Under the pieces are notes generated by a model. It did not search any database and was not told the origin of the DNA. It worked only from the letters and a program-made list of their open reading frames with translations. Of a DNA stretch of 12,663 nucleotides, positions 1-6,476 are shown in pieces. Numbering within the stretch: position 1 is the first letter of the stretch; each line of letters starts with the position of its first letter. The DNA is taken from NCBI GenBank assembly GCA_964475515.1, contig CAYYWW010000026.1, positions 1-12,663 of the forward strand. Reading direction: 5' to 3'. This DNA comes from CAYYWW01 sp964475515 (lineage in GTDB: Archaea > Aenigmatarchaeota > Aenigmatarchaeia > QMZP01). The translations under genes were made by a program, and so were the position numbers.

Positions 1-20
1 AATCTCGTTTCAACATCCAT
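1..20 (-). CDS. 5' end of a divergent gene leaving the window
   Basis: Reading the minus strand, an ATG at 18-20 opens a frame (Met-Asp-Val-Glu-Thr-Arg) that stays open to the window edge. A TATA-like box at 41-50 lies about 25 nt upstream, the spacing seen at most starts in this window, so a leaderless divergent gene probably begins here. A second ATG at 14-16 in another frame is an alternative. Only six codons are visible and no function can be given. Confidence 0.35.
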
Positions 21-40
21 ATCAAATATTTTTACTTCAA

Positions 41-50
41 ATTTAAAAAT
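41..50 (-). promoter_or_regulatory. TATA box of the divergent left-edge gene
   Basis: The minus strand reads ATTTTTAAAT, centred about 25 nt before the candidate ATG at 20. Together with the box at 125-134 it makes the first 154 bp a divergent promoter region. I see nothing else in that interval. Confidence 0.35.
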
Positions 51-124
51 GAATTGTTGGTCTTTCAACTTATAATTCAAAAATAGACATAGTAATAATT
101 TAACAGTAGTGAATAACCGAAAAA

Positions 125-134
125 TTTATAAATA
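125..134 (+). promoter_or_regulatory. TATA box for the 155-964 gene
   Basis: TTTATAAATA is centred 25-26 nt upstream of the ATG at 155. This is the distance expected between an archaeal TATA box and the transcription start of a leaderless mRNA. It favours ATG 155 over the in-frame TTG at 149. Confidence 0.65.
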
Positions 135-154
135 TAAAGTTATTATTTTTGGTT

Positions 155-964
155 ATGGAAAATGAACAGGAGAATGAAGGGATGAGAAGAATCCGAGAAG
201 GATTGGAACAACGACTTAGTGCATACAATCTAAAAGAGAGGATAGAATTCGATGATTCTGCAATAGAAGAGTTGTATAAATTAAGCGATGGGAATTGGAA
301 AATAGCTGAGGTATATGCTGCCTTAGCAATTCTTGATGCTTTTGAAGATCGGAGAAATCAAATCACAGGAGAAAACATACGGGAAACAAACTTTGCGGAG
401 GCTTTTATTCTGATAAGAGGCGGTCAAGATCCTTGGGAACAGGTTAAATATATAGGAACTAATGTTCCCACTATGGAACCAGAAGGTGTGAAGTTGAGGA
501 GAACTTTAAGCATGTGGGATGCTGATCGTGATTTTGACGCAAGAAAAGCCGTGGATGAGGGAAGATTGCCGCAATATGCACTTCCTGATAAAATCGAGTA
601 TTCAGATAAAGGAGTTCTCGGAAATCCCGAAGTCAAAATTCCGTTCAGGTATGATCCATCTAAAGTGGAAGTTGGTGCTGTTGCTTCTCTCTTAGCAAGA
701 TTTGTTTCAGAAAAGACAGGAGAACCTCAAGAGGTGAAAGATGTCTCACATCCAACTTCTGGAATCCAGTTTTTTGTTCAGCCAGTACCAGAAGAAGGGA
801 TGGATCCTCTTTTGATACGTCACAATTATAGAGTTAGAGAAGATTTAGGTTTCTTTGTAGACGGTAACGTTCAAGGAATGGTGGTTATAGAAGAAGATTT
901 GCTATGTAAATATGATGGAATTCTTAAAGCTTTTGCAGAATACATTAAAAGGGAACAAAAATAA
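155..964 (+). CDS. Unrecognised 269-aa protein with AAA+ lid-like N-terminus
   Basis: I do not recognise this family. Starting at ATG 155, the protein is 269 aa, soluble and acidic, with no signal peptide or membrane segment. Residues about 30-80 (Phe-Asp-Asp-Ser-Ala-Ile, then Leu-Ser-Asp-Gly-Asn, a helix, then Gln-Ile-Thr-Gly-Glu-Asn-Ile-Arg) follow the pattern of the helical C-terminal lid of AAA+ ATPases such as Orc1/Cdc6 or RuvB. No Walker A or B motif is present, so it is not an ATPase. Residues about 85-270 are mixed alpha/beta without a motif I know. RadB follows after 62 bp on the same strand but probably has its own promoter, so a shared function is not established. The lid resemblance is pattern matching by eye and could be a generic helical domain. 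Confidence 0.8.
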   Translation: MENEQENEGMRRIREGLEQRLSAYNLKERIEFDDSAIEELYKLSDGNWKIAEVYAALAILDAFEDRRNQITGENIRETNFAEAFILIRGGQDPWEQVKYIGTNVPTMEPEGVKLRRTLSMWDADRDFDARKAVDEGRLPQYALPDKIEYSDKGVLGNPEVKIPFRYDPSKVEVGAVASLLARFVSEKTGEPQEVKDVSHPTSGIQFFVQPVPEEGMDPLLIRHNYRVREDLGFFVDGNVQGMVVIEEDLLCKYDGILKAFAEYIKREQK

Positions 965-999
965 AGGTAACATTTGTTTCTAAGGAACAATTAAATGAA

Positions 1000-1008
1000 T
1001 TTTAATTT
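1000..1008 (+). promoter_or_regulatory. Weak TATA-like box before radB
   Basis: TTTTAATTT is centred about 23 nt before the radB ATG at 1027. The match is weaker than other boxes here, and the gene could also be read through from the upstream gene. Confidence 0.35.
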
Positions 1009-1026
1009 CTATTCCAAAAATCAAAC

Positions 1027-1681
1027 ATGAAAATTTCTCTTCCACATCCGTTGAATATGGTAATACCCGAAATCAGAGAGAAGGCTTTAACATCCTTTTA
1101 CGGCGGTCCTGGTACGGGTAAAACATGCATTTGTTTAATCGCTTCTATAGAATGCGTAAAGAGTGGTGGCAAAGTAGTATATATAGACACTGAAAGTGGT
1201 TTTTCCGTAGAAAGGGTGGAACAGCTGTTGAATAGCTCAATGACTTTGGAATCGTTTCTGAGAAATGTTGAGCTGTTGCAGCCCGAAACATTTGAAAGCC
1301 AGAAAAAAATAATAGATTCGCTCAAAAACAAAAAATTTGATCTGTTGGTTGTGGACTCCTTGGTCGCATTATACAGACTTGAATATTCCAATCAGGAGGA
1401 AGTTCTCGTTGCTTCAAGAAAGCTTTCAAAGCAACTTTCGGTTTTGTCAAGCATATCCCGTGAGAAAAATGTTCCTGTTATTTTAACTGCCCACACATAC
1501 AAGAATTGGAATACAGGTAAAAACGAAATGGTGGGAGGCGAAGTCTTGAAGTATTGGTCAAAGGCAATAGTATTTCTTGAAAAAACAGGTCGTATGTCCG
1601 AAAGAATAGCAAGGCTTGTAAAGCATCAGTTTTTACCTGAAGGGAAAGAAGTAAAGTTCATGATGACGCAGGACGGCATAG
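1027..1681 (+). CDS. radB: RadB, RecA/Rad51-family recombination ATPase (3' end lost in gap)
   Basis: RadB is the archaeal RecA/Rad51 paralogue thought to assist homologous recombination by modulating RadA. The 218 visible residues show a Walker A motif at 26-33 (Gly-Gly-Pro-Gly-Thr-Gly-Lys-Thr), a YIDTE segment at 52-56 typical of RecA-fold ATPases, and a Walker B strand ending at Asp110 (FDLLVVD). They also show the VILTAHTY strand and the Gly-Gly-Glu-Val-Leu-x-Tyr-Trp-Ser stretch typical of RadB. There is no N-terminal helix-hairpin-helix domain, which separates RadB from RadA. RadB proteins are roughly 220 aa, so only the last few codons should be missing. The few residues obtained by reading straight through the Ns are an artefact of the placeholder length. 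Confidence 0.85.
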
Positions 1682-1781
1682 NNNNNNNNNNNNNNNNNNN
1701 NNNNNNNNNNNNNNNNNNNNNNNNNNNNNNNNNNNNNNNNNNNNNNNNNNNNNNNNNNNNNNNNNNNNNNNNNNNNNNNNN
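1682..1781. other. Assembly gap 1 (100 Ns)
   Basis: The run is exactly 100 Ns, the usual scaffold placeholder, so the true distance is unknown. The flanks share no visible overlap, unlike gap 2. It hides the end of radB and the beginning of the coding sequence that resumes at 1782. Confidence 0.97.
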
Positions 1782-1946
1782 TGGACATTCTTCCCTCTCT
1801 ATTTAACAGATGCGAGTTTGAGCGATTTTGATGATGACACGTTAAAGGAATTTGCAAAACTCCATAAACTTCCTCTTGAGGAGTTGGAGGAAATCAGAGA
1901 ATTGGAAAGAGAGTATAGAATGAAAAAAGAAGAGGAAAATGATTGA
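1782..1946 (+). CDS. C-terminal fragment of an unidentified acidic protein
   Basis: After the gap a clean frame runs 54 codons to a TGA at 1944-1946. It begins Trp-Thr-Phe-Phe-Pro-Leu-Tyr, passes through an Asp-rich turn (SDFDDDTLKEF) and ends in a highly charged helix rich in Glu, Arg and Lys. With 100 Ns assumed, this frame differs from that of radB, and RadB is already near its normal length before the gap. A separate small gene is therefore the likelier reading, although an extended RadB tail is not excluded. The fragment converges on lysS with 2 bp between the stop codons. Function unknown. Confidence 0.6.
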   Translation, partial: WTFFPLYLTDASLSDFDDDTLKEFAKLHKLPLEELEEIRELEREYRMKKEEEND

Positions 1947-1948
1947 AA

Positions 1949-3598
1949 TTAAAACGATTCTATTTCTTTCAATAAGTTTGATACCTTTTCCTTTCCTATA
2001 GCAAGTATAAACGGCGCTAATTTCGGACCAGAATCCTTACCTATGAGAACTTTATACGCTGCTTTGAAAAACTGTGCTGGCTTTATATTATTTTTTTCTG
2101 CAATCTTCCAGAAAAAGTTATACAGTTCTTGCTCGTTAATGTCTTTTTTAAGAACTTCCCTAAGATCTATTAAAGCATTTACTTGTTCTTTAGTCATTGA
2201 TCTGATAATATTCTTATCAACTTTTTCTTTAACATTAAATTTATACCGTTCTGAGGCCCATGTCTTAACCCAATTTCCTGCGAGCTCAATTCTTTTTATT
2301 ATTCGCTTCTCGTCTTCCTTTGATATTTTTTCTGGGATATGGCCAGAATTTTTAAGTGTGGTGAGTATTTTTTCTTTGTTAAGACCGTGGCACTGGTAAA
2401 TCACCGAAGCATATGTATATGGAATTCTTATTGGTTTTTTTTCTGGTATTTTCTCCATGACGAGTTCGTACATTCTTTTTAAATTTGCTTTTTCATGTTC
2501 GTTCTTCTCCTCACCTGAACCGAAGTATATGCGTTCTGCCCTATCAAACTCATCAACTAACGTATAGATGTTTTTCAAATCCAGATCTCTTTGTTTTCCT
2601 GGTTTTTTAGTGTAAAACATCAGGAAAACTTCTGGCTCCATTATCTTCATCATGTCCTGAACAATGTATACGTTACCGACAGAAGCGGACATTTTTTCTC
2701 CGTTAACGAGGAAAAACTCGTAAACATATGGTATAGGCGGCTCTATTTCAAATATTTCCCTTGCTATAACTATTCCACTTTTCCACGAGCCCTCAGCATG
2801 ATCTTTTCCGAACGGTTCGAATGTTGTGTGAAATATTGCCCAGAGTGCGGGCCATTCAAATCTCCATTGTAATTTGCCTTCAGACCAAGGAACCCATCCC
2901 TCATAACCACAACCTTCTGCTTTCCTCTTCTTTATTGATTTCCCGCCACAAACAAAATGAACTTTTTTTGATTTCAAATCAAAACCGTCTACATTGGCAA
3001 GCTTTCCACATTTTGGGCAAATGGCATCAAATGGTATGTAATCTTTACTCTTGGTTTTCTGGAATTTTGCTACTATCTCACCAACGCGCTTTCTTTTTTC
3101 GAAAACCATTCTTATATACGGTTCAAATTTACCTTCTTTGTATAATTTATCCACAGAATATAGCTTTGGTCTTACTCCAAGCATTTCCAAGCCACGCATC
3201 CATACTTCTGTGAAGTGTTCACTCCATGATTTACAACATCCAAAGGGGTCTGGTATTCTACATAATGGAGCACCCAGATAATCATCCATTTTCATTAATT
3301 TTGCCGATTCATGCCAGTTGCCGTCCAAATCAGCAAGTTTTTTTGGCACATTTTTCAACGGATCTCTGTCATCTGTTGTGTGGACAAACTCAGCTTCGTA
3401 ACCCCTCTCTAAAATAGCTTTGTATGGAAAATAAGCTCTCAAAACATCATTAAGATTTCCTATATGTTTTGCACCTGATGGCGTCTGCTGACATTTAATA
3501 TTAACTATTCTGCCCTCTTTTTTCGCTCTTTCTATTATTTTTTTCGCTAACTGATCCGCCCAAAACATTCCTTTATGCTCAACAACATTTCTTGCCAT
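1949..3598 (-). CDS. lysS: Class I lysyl-tRNA synthetase
   Basis: This enzyme charges tRNA-Lys with lysine using ATP. It is the class I form found in most archaea rather than the bacterial class II enzyme. From ATG 3598 it is 549 aa, the usual size. The Rossmann-fold signature HIGN is at residues 45-48, preceded by Pro-Ser-Gly. The KMSKS-like loop reads KMSAS-VGN at 302-309, a mild variant of KMSSS-KGN. Cys194, Cys197, Cys217 and Cys230 form a zinc-ribbon-like insert of the kind seen in class I LysRS. The helical C-terminal region is the expected anticodon-binding domain. An in-frame TTG two codons upstream (3604) is possible, but ATG 3598 fits the TATA box. The gene is last in a co-directional minus-strand set and appears separately transcribed. 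Confidence 0.95.
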   Translation of the reverse strand: MARNVVEHKGMFWADQLAKKIIERAKKEGRIVNIKCQQTPSGAKHIGNLNDVLRAYFPYKAILERGYEAEFVHTTDDRDPLKNVPKKLADLDGNWHESAKLMKMDDYLGAPLCRIPDPFGCCKSWSEHFTEVWMRGLEMLGVRPKLYSVDKLYKEGKFEPYIRMVFEKRKRVGEIVAKFQKTKSKDYIPFDAICPKCGKLANVDGFDLKSKKVHFVCGGKSIKKRKAEGCGYEGWVPWSEGKLQWRFEWPALWAIFHTTFEPFGKDHAEGSWKSGIVIAREIFEIEPPIPYVYEFFLVNGEKMSASVGNVYIVQDMMKIMEPEVFLMFYTKKPGKQRDLDLKNIYTLVDEFDRAERIYFGSGEEKNEHEKANLKRMYELVMEKIPEKKPIRIPYTYASVIYQCHGLNKEKILTTLKNSGHIPEKISKEDEKRIIKRIELAGNWVKTWASERYKFNVKEKVDKNIIRSMTKEQVNALIDLREVLKKDINEQELYNFFWKIAEKNNIKPAQFFKAAYKVLIGKDSGPKLAPFILAIGKEKVSNLLKEIESF

Positions 3599-3623
3599 AA
3601 TCAATTAAATTTTGTTTTATGTG

Positions 3624-3632
3624 AATTAAATA
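3624..3632 (-). promoter_or_regulatory. TATA box for lysS
   Basis: The minus strand reads TATTTAATT, centred 30 nt before the ATG at 3598. It supports a leaderless or near-leaderless lysS transcript and the choice of ATG over the upstream TTG. Confidence 0.5.
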
Positions 3633-3651
3633 CTGTTAAATAGGTTGACAT

Positions 3652-3668
3652 AAAAAATAGAAAAAATA
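3652..3668 (-). terminator. Oligo-T terminator after the 205-aa pilin-like gene
   Basis: About 20 nt past the stop codon at 3690, the minus strand carries two T6 tracts separated by a few bases (TATTTTTTCTATTTTTT). Tandem oligo-T tracts without a strong hairpin are the usual archaeal termination signal. This would separate the gene from lysS. Confidence 0.45.
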
Positions 3669-3689
3669 ATTCTATTTCAATTCAAGCAT

Positions 3690-4307
3690 CTATACCAATG
3701 ACAACACTAGTGTCTGGGCACTTCCGCCCCATATATTTTCACTGTCTGGCAAACAGTTATCAGCTGATGGTTCTTTGCCATCCATATCGTAGCAACAAAC
3801 AACGTGGAACATATATGTCCCTTTCTTTGCATTGTTGTCTGGTTTAACCGTTATTGGTATGTAGTCAATGTGGTTGGACGTTATGACTTTAACTCCTCTG
3901 TAATATGTTAACCACTTTCTCATCTGTTGTTCTACATCCGGGCATTTCGTCACATCCCCACCAGGACAGATGTTGTCACTTACTGCCACTGGTATGACAT
4001 TTATCACAAATTTGTGTGTTTTTCCATCTACTGCGTCGTTTTCTATACCAGCTGAGAATTTTAACTCCTTACCCCTTTGTAGTTCGTATTCATTAGGCCA
4101 TATTGCAAAATTGTTTGTTGTCTGTCTAAACGTGTCTCTGAGGTTTGTCTGTGCTTGCTGTGTCAGATCATCTGTAAGTGTTGTTATACCACCTATAGTG
4201 CTTCTTAGCCATGTTAAACCCAGACTAAGCAGCACTATTGCAAAAACTATTGTTATAATAAAACCTATGCTCAATTGGAAAGCGCCGTGTTTTGCTCTTG
4301 TGCTCAT
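3690..4307 (-). CDS. Pilin-like membrane-anchored surface protein, beta-rich ectodomain
   Basis: The 205-aa protein starts with a short basic leader (MSTRAKHG) followed by one hydrophobic helix at about residues 10-34. This resembles an archaeal class III (type IV pilin-like) signal, which a FlaK/PibD-type peptidase would cut after Gly8. A residue such as Lys or Arg is more usual than His at position -2, so an uncleaved anchor is possible. Residues 75-205 look beta-rich and outside the cell. The pattern of beta strands and a segment like Ile-Thr-Val-Lys-Pro then Lys-Gly-Thr-Tyr-Met-Phe-His-Val resembles an immunoglobulin-like fold. Cys114, Cys122, Cys171, Cys172 and Cys185 could form disulfides. 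No close homologue is recognised. It lies downstream of scpB with its own promoter, so the link to Scp is positional only. Confidence 0.8.
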   Translation of the reverse strand: MSTRAKHGAFQLSIGFIITIVFAIVLLSLGLTWLRSTIGGITTLTDDLTQQAQTNLRDTFRQTTNNFAIWPNEYELQRGKELKFSAGIENDAVDGKTHKFVINVIPVAVSDNICPGGDVTKCPDVEQQMRKWLTYYRGVKVITSNHIDYIPITVKPDNNAKKGTYMFHVVCCYDMDGKEPSADNCLPDSENIWGGSAQTLVLSLV

Positions 4308-4330
4308 AATTATATTTTTATCTGTGGATG

Positions 4331-4340
4331 TTTATAAAAG
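4331..4340 (-). promoter_or_regulatory. TATA box for the 205-aa pilin-like gene
   Basis: The minus strand reads CTTTTATAAA, centred about 28 nt before the ATG at 4307. It is one of the best TATA matches in the window and predicts a leaderless transcript. Confidence 0.65.
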
Positions 4341-4388
4341 TGATATAGAATTTTGATATTTTGTTTAATACATCTGTTTCAGCAACCT

Positions 4389-5231
4389 CTATTTGATAGA
4401 ATTTCTTGTCCACACAAGAACTTTCCCAGTAGTTTTCTTTTTGTTTTGTGTTTTTTTGGCTTCGCTCTTCTTCGTTTCCTTATGTTTGGGTTTTTTCTTC
4501 TCCTCAGTTGGTTTCTTCGTTTCTTCAGCTGACTTACTTTCAACATTTTCTACTGGCGCTTCTGTTAATCCCTCTAGTTCGGACTCTTTTATTGTCGTCT
4601 CTGCAGATTCCTTTACCATGCTCTCTATTCTTTGCAAACGTTCAACAAAGTCCATTTCTTGCTTTTCCTCTTGTTCACCTGGGGCAGGCTTCTCTTCTCG
4701 TATTTCTGTTGTTTGTGTTGGAGTTTTCCCTTTATCTCTTCTTACTGGCCCTAATTTTTCTTCCATCATGCGTTTTATTTTTTCTTTTTCCTCACCAAAA
4801 TAATGCTCAAATTCCTGTGTAAGCTCTATCATTTTTGTTCTACCTTTTTTGTAGGTTTTCACAAGGCCTCTCTTTTCAAGCTCTTTGATATACCCGTATG
4901 CTTTGTTTCCCTGAATTTTGATTATTTCTGATTGACTGACGGGTTCTTTGTAAACAACAAGGGCAAGCGTCCTTTTACAACCTTCAGAAAGATCAGAATA
5001 AGGGGTTAGATGCGCAACTTTTGGTAATATTTCTCTTTTAACTTGCATGTGCCATTCGCCACTCGGTGTTTCTATTATCTCCAATCCCCTGTCATCATAC
5101 TCCTTTTTTAATTCTTTAAGCATCGATTTCAAGCTACCAAGAGAGCTTATTCCTGTTATTTCAGAAAGTTCTTTTATAGTGAGCGGTCTAGATGAAGTGA
5201 ATAAAGCAGCCTCAAGTATTTTTTTGTGCAT
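4389..5231 (-). CDS. scpB: ScpB, condensin-type segregation protein, with long K/E-rich tail
   Basis: ScpB dimers bind the kleisin ScpA and, with SMC, form the complex that organises and segregates the chromosome. From ATG 5231 the product is 280 aa. Two winged-helix domains are visible at about residues 2-75 (KKILEAALFTSSRPLTIKEL start) and 85-142 (RTLALVVYKEPVSQSEI), both typical of ScpB. Family members are usually about 180-200 aa. Here residues about 150-270 form an extra low-complexity tail very rich in Lys, Glu and Thr, ending in a short less charged segment (VLVWTRNSIK). An in-frame TTG at 5249 exists, but the TATA spacing favours ATG 5231. The gene follows scpA after 62 bp, the common scpA-scpB order. 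No smc gene is in the window. Confidence 0.88.
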   Translation of the reverse strand: MHKKILEAALFTSSRPLTIKELSEITGISSLGSLKSMLKELKKEYDDRGLEIIETPSGEWHMQVKREILPKVAHLTPYSDLSEGCKRTLALVVYKEPVSQSEIIKIQGNKAYGYIKELEKRGLVKTYKKGRTKMIELTQEFEHYFGEEKEKIKRMMEEKLGPVRRDKGKTPTQTTEIREEKPAPGEQEEKQEMDFVERLQRIESMVKESAETTIKESELEGLTEAPVENVESKSAEETKKPTEEKKKPKHKETKKSEAKKTQNKKKTTGKVLVWTRNSIK

Positions 5232-5253
5232 AATAATTTTTCGTTTCAACCTC

Positions 5254-5265
5254 TATTTATTTTTT
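5254..5265 (-). promoter_or_regulatory. TATA box for scpB
   Basis: The minus strand reads AAAAAATAAATA, centred about 28 nt upstream of ATG 5231. It lies in the 62-bp scpA-scpB gap, so scpB may have its own start in addition to any read-through from scpA. Confidence 0.45.
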
Positions 5266-5293
5266 CAGCAAACGATTTACACACGTAATCGAA

Positions 5294-6013
5294 TTACTGA
5301 ATCTTTTTTATGAAAATTTCATCAAATATTTTTTCTTGTCTGCAGTCAACCTTTTTTTCACTGTCCAAATATATCAAAGGCAGGAATGTTTTGAGTATTT
5401 TGTCGCGTTTCCACTCATCAACAAGCTTTGAGAATTCGATTTCCTCTTTTTTTATTTTTGCAAGCAAAGTGTCTATTCTTTTATAAAGATCTGCTATCCT
5501 CTTGGTTATATCTTCCCTTTCTATATTAAGTGGTATAACTGCCTTTGCTCTCCGTCTTTCTCTCTTCTGTTGTGTTTTTAATGCCTTCTTGAGTGCAAGC
5601 ACAAGCTCCTCAAACATCACCCTTCTTTTGTGTATTCTCTTTTCTCTGAGATTAAAAGAATCGCTCAGAAAATCCAAATTTGGTTTGATTTCCTCTGTTT
5701 CTAACTCGTCTACTTCTACCATGTCAAGCTCACTATCAAAATCCATGTTATCTTCTTCGTGTTCGTGTAAGAGCTCTATAAAATGTAGGTGTTCTGACTT
5801 CATCTTGAGTAAAATAGCAGCTATTATCAGGTATTTTGCAGGTATTTTAAAATCCATCTCTTTCATTTTCGCCAAACATTTTAGCAACGCATCAGAAAGA
5901 ACTGATATGTTTAAGTCCCATGGATCAAGTGCTTCAACAGCAATTATTTTATAAATAACCTGCTCCCATGGGTAACCTGCAACGATCATATCTATTATTT
6001 CTTTTTCGTTCAT
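5294..6013 (-). CDS. scpA: ScpA, kleisin subunit of the SMC complex
   Basis: ScpA is the kleisin that bridges the two SMC heads and recruits ScpB. From ATG 6013 it is 239 aa, normal for the family. The N-terminal domain has the diagnostic DPWDLNI at residues 30-36 and the helix LIIAAILLKMKSEHL at 62-76. The middle (about 80-110) is an acidic linker. The C-terminal winged helix that contacts the SMC head is recognisable as LKTFLPLIYL followed by a short strand and FDEIFI near the end. An in-frame upstream start at 6067 would add 18 residues rich in Asn, Ile and Lys that do not match the family, so ATG 6013 is preferred. Confidence 0.9.
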   Translation of the reverse strand: MNEKEIIDMIVAGYPWEQVIYKIIAVEALDPWDLNISVLSDALLKCLAKMKEMDFKIPAKYLIIAAILLKMKSEHLHFIELLHEHEEDNMDFDSELDMVEVDELETEEIKPNLDFLSDSFNLREKRIHKRRVMFEELVLALKKALKTQQKRERRRAKAVIPLNIEREDITKRIADLYKRIDTLLAKIKKEEIEFSKLVDEWKRDKILKTFLPLIYLDSEKKVDCRQEKIFDEIFIKKIQ

Positions 6014-6042
6014 CGAACCACTATAATAATTAATGTTGATCT

Positions 6043-6055
6043 TTATTTTTATATT
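6043..6055 (-). promoter_or_regulatory. TATA box for scpA
   Basis: The minus strand reads AATATAAAAATAAA, centred about 35 nt before ATG 6013. That predicts a leader of roughly 10 nt containing a weak GTGGT sequence, so scpA may not be strictly leaderless. Confidence 0.4.
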
Positions 6056-6072
6056 CAGAGCTAACAAATGCT

Positions 6073-6085
6073 AAAAAGGAAAAAT
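6073..6085 (-). terminator. Oligo-T terminator after the first small pilin-like gene
   Basis: About 20 nt past the stop at 6104 the minus strand has two T5 tracts (TTTTTCCTTTTT). This is consistent with archaeal oligo-T termination before scpA. Confidence 0.4.
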
Positions 6086-6103
6086 TAAATGTTGTGATTT
6101 CTG

Positions 6104-6418
6104 TTAAGACTGATTGGATACGGTTGCACCCACAGCCCAGTCACCACACGGATTATCTTCTGTTGCTCCTGGTATTGTTACAACATCCGAGCATCTTTTT
6201 TCTGTGTTGCCCACCTTTACTGGTTTATCCCATGAAAGAGGCAAAAACCCTGAACTTGCACAAGTAGCTTTTGCTTGTGTTGTGCAATAATTTTGGAAAT
6301 CTGTTATTGTAGAAAATGGTCCCATGCTTGAGCCAAAGATTGTCAAAACCACTATTGCTACTATTATTATTACCAACGCGCTAACTACTATCCATAAAGT
6401 AGCAGACATTCCTTTCAT
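6104..6418 (-). CDS. Small four-cysteine type IV pilin-like protein A
   Basis: This 104-aa protein begins MKGMSATLW followed by an unbroken hydrophobic helix (about residues 8-28). It has the layout of an archaeal class III signal peptide, with Lys2-Gly3 as the expected cleavage site for a prepilin peptidase. After the helix comes a compact 75-residue domain outside the membrane with four cysteines at 45, 53, 76 and 91, probably two disulfides, and a conserved GFLPLSWD block. The neighbour at 6477-6943 is a clear tandem paralogue. A minor pilin, pilus subunit or other small surface protein are all possible. The family is not one I can name. No pilus ATPase or TadC-like platform gene is in the window. 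Confidence 0.82.
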   Translation of the reverse strand: MKGMSATLWIVVSALVIIIVAIVVLTIFGSSMGPFSTITDFQNYCTTQAKATCASSGFLPLSWDKPVKVGNTEKRCSDVVTIPGATEDNPCGDWAVGATVSNQS

Positions 6419-6438
6419 AAATATCTAATAATTATTTG

Positions 6439-6445
6439 TTTTAAA
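6439..6445 (-). promoter_or_regulatory. TATA box for pilin-like gene A
   Basis: The minus strand reads TTTAAAA, centred about 24 nt before ATG 6418. Its presence between the two paralogues suggests that each tandem copy has its own promoter. Confidence 0.45.
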
Positions 6446-6476
6446 CTCCTTAATAAACTTGAAAGAAGTTATTATT

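Noticed and set aside
1682..1806. RadB continuing through the Ns to a stop at 1806
   Set aside because: The reading depends on the arbitrary 100-N length, and the alternative frame after the gap is far longer and protein-like.
4393..4822. Long plus-strand open frames rich in Ser/Phe opposite scpB
   Set aside because: They are the antisense image of the Lys/Glu-rich ScpB tail, which naturally lacks stops on the other strand.
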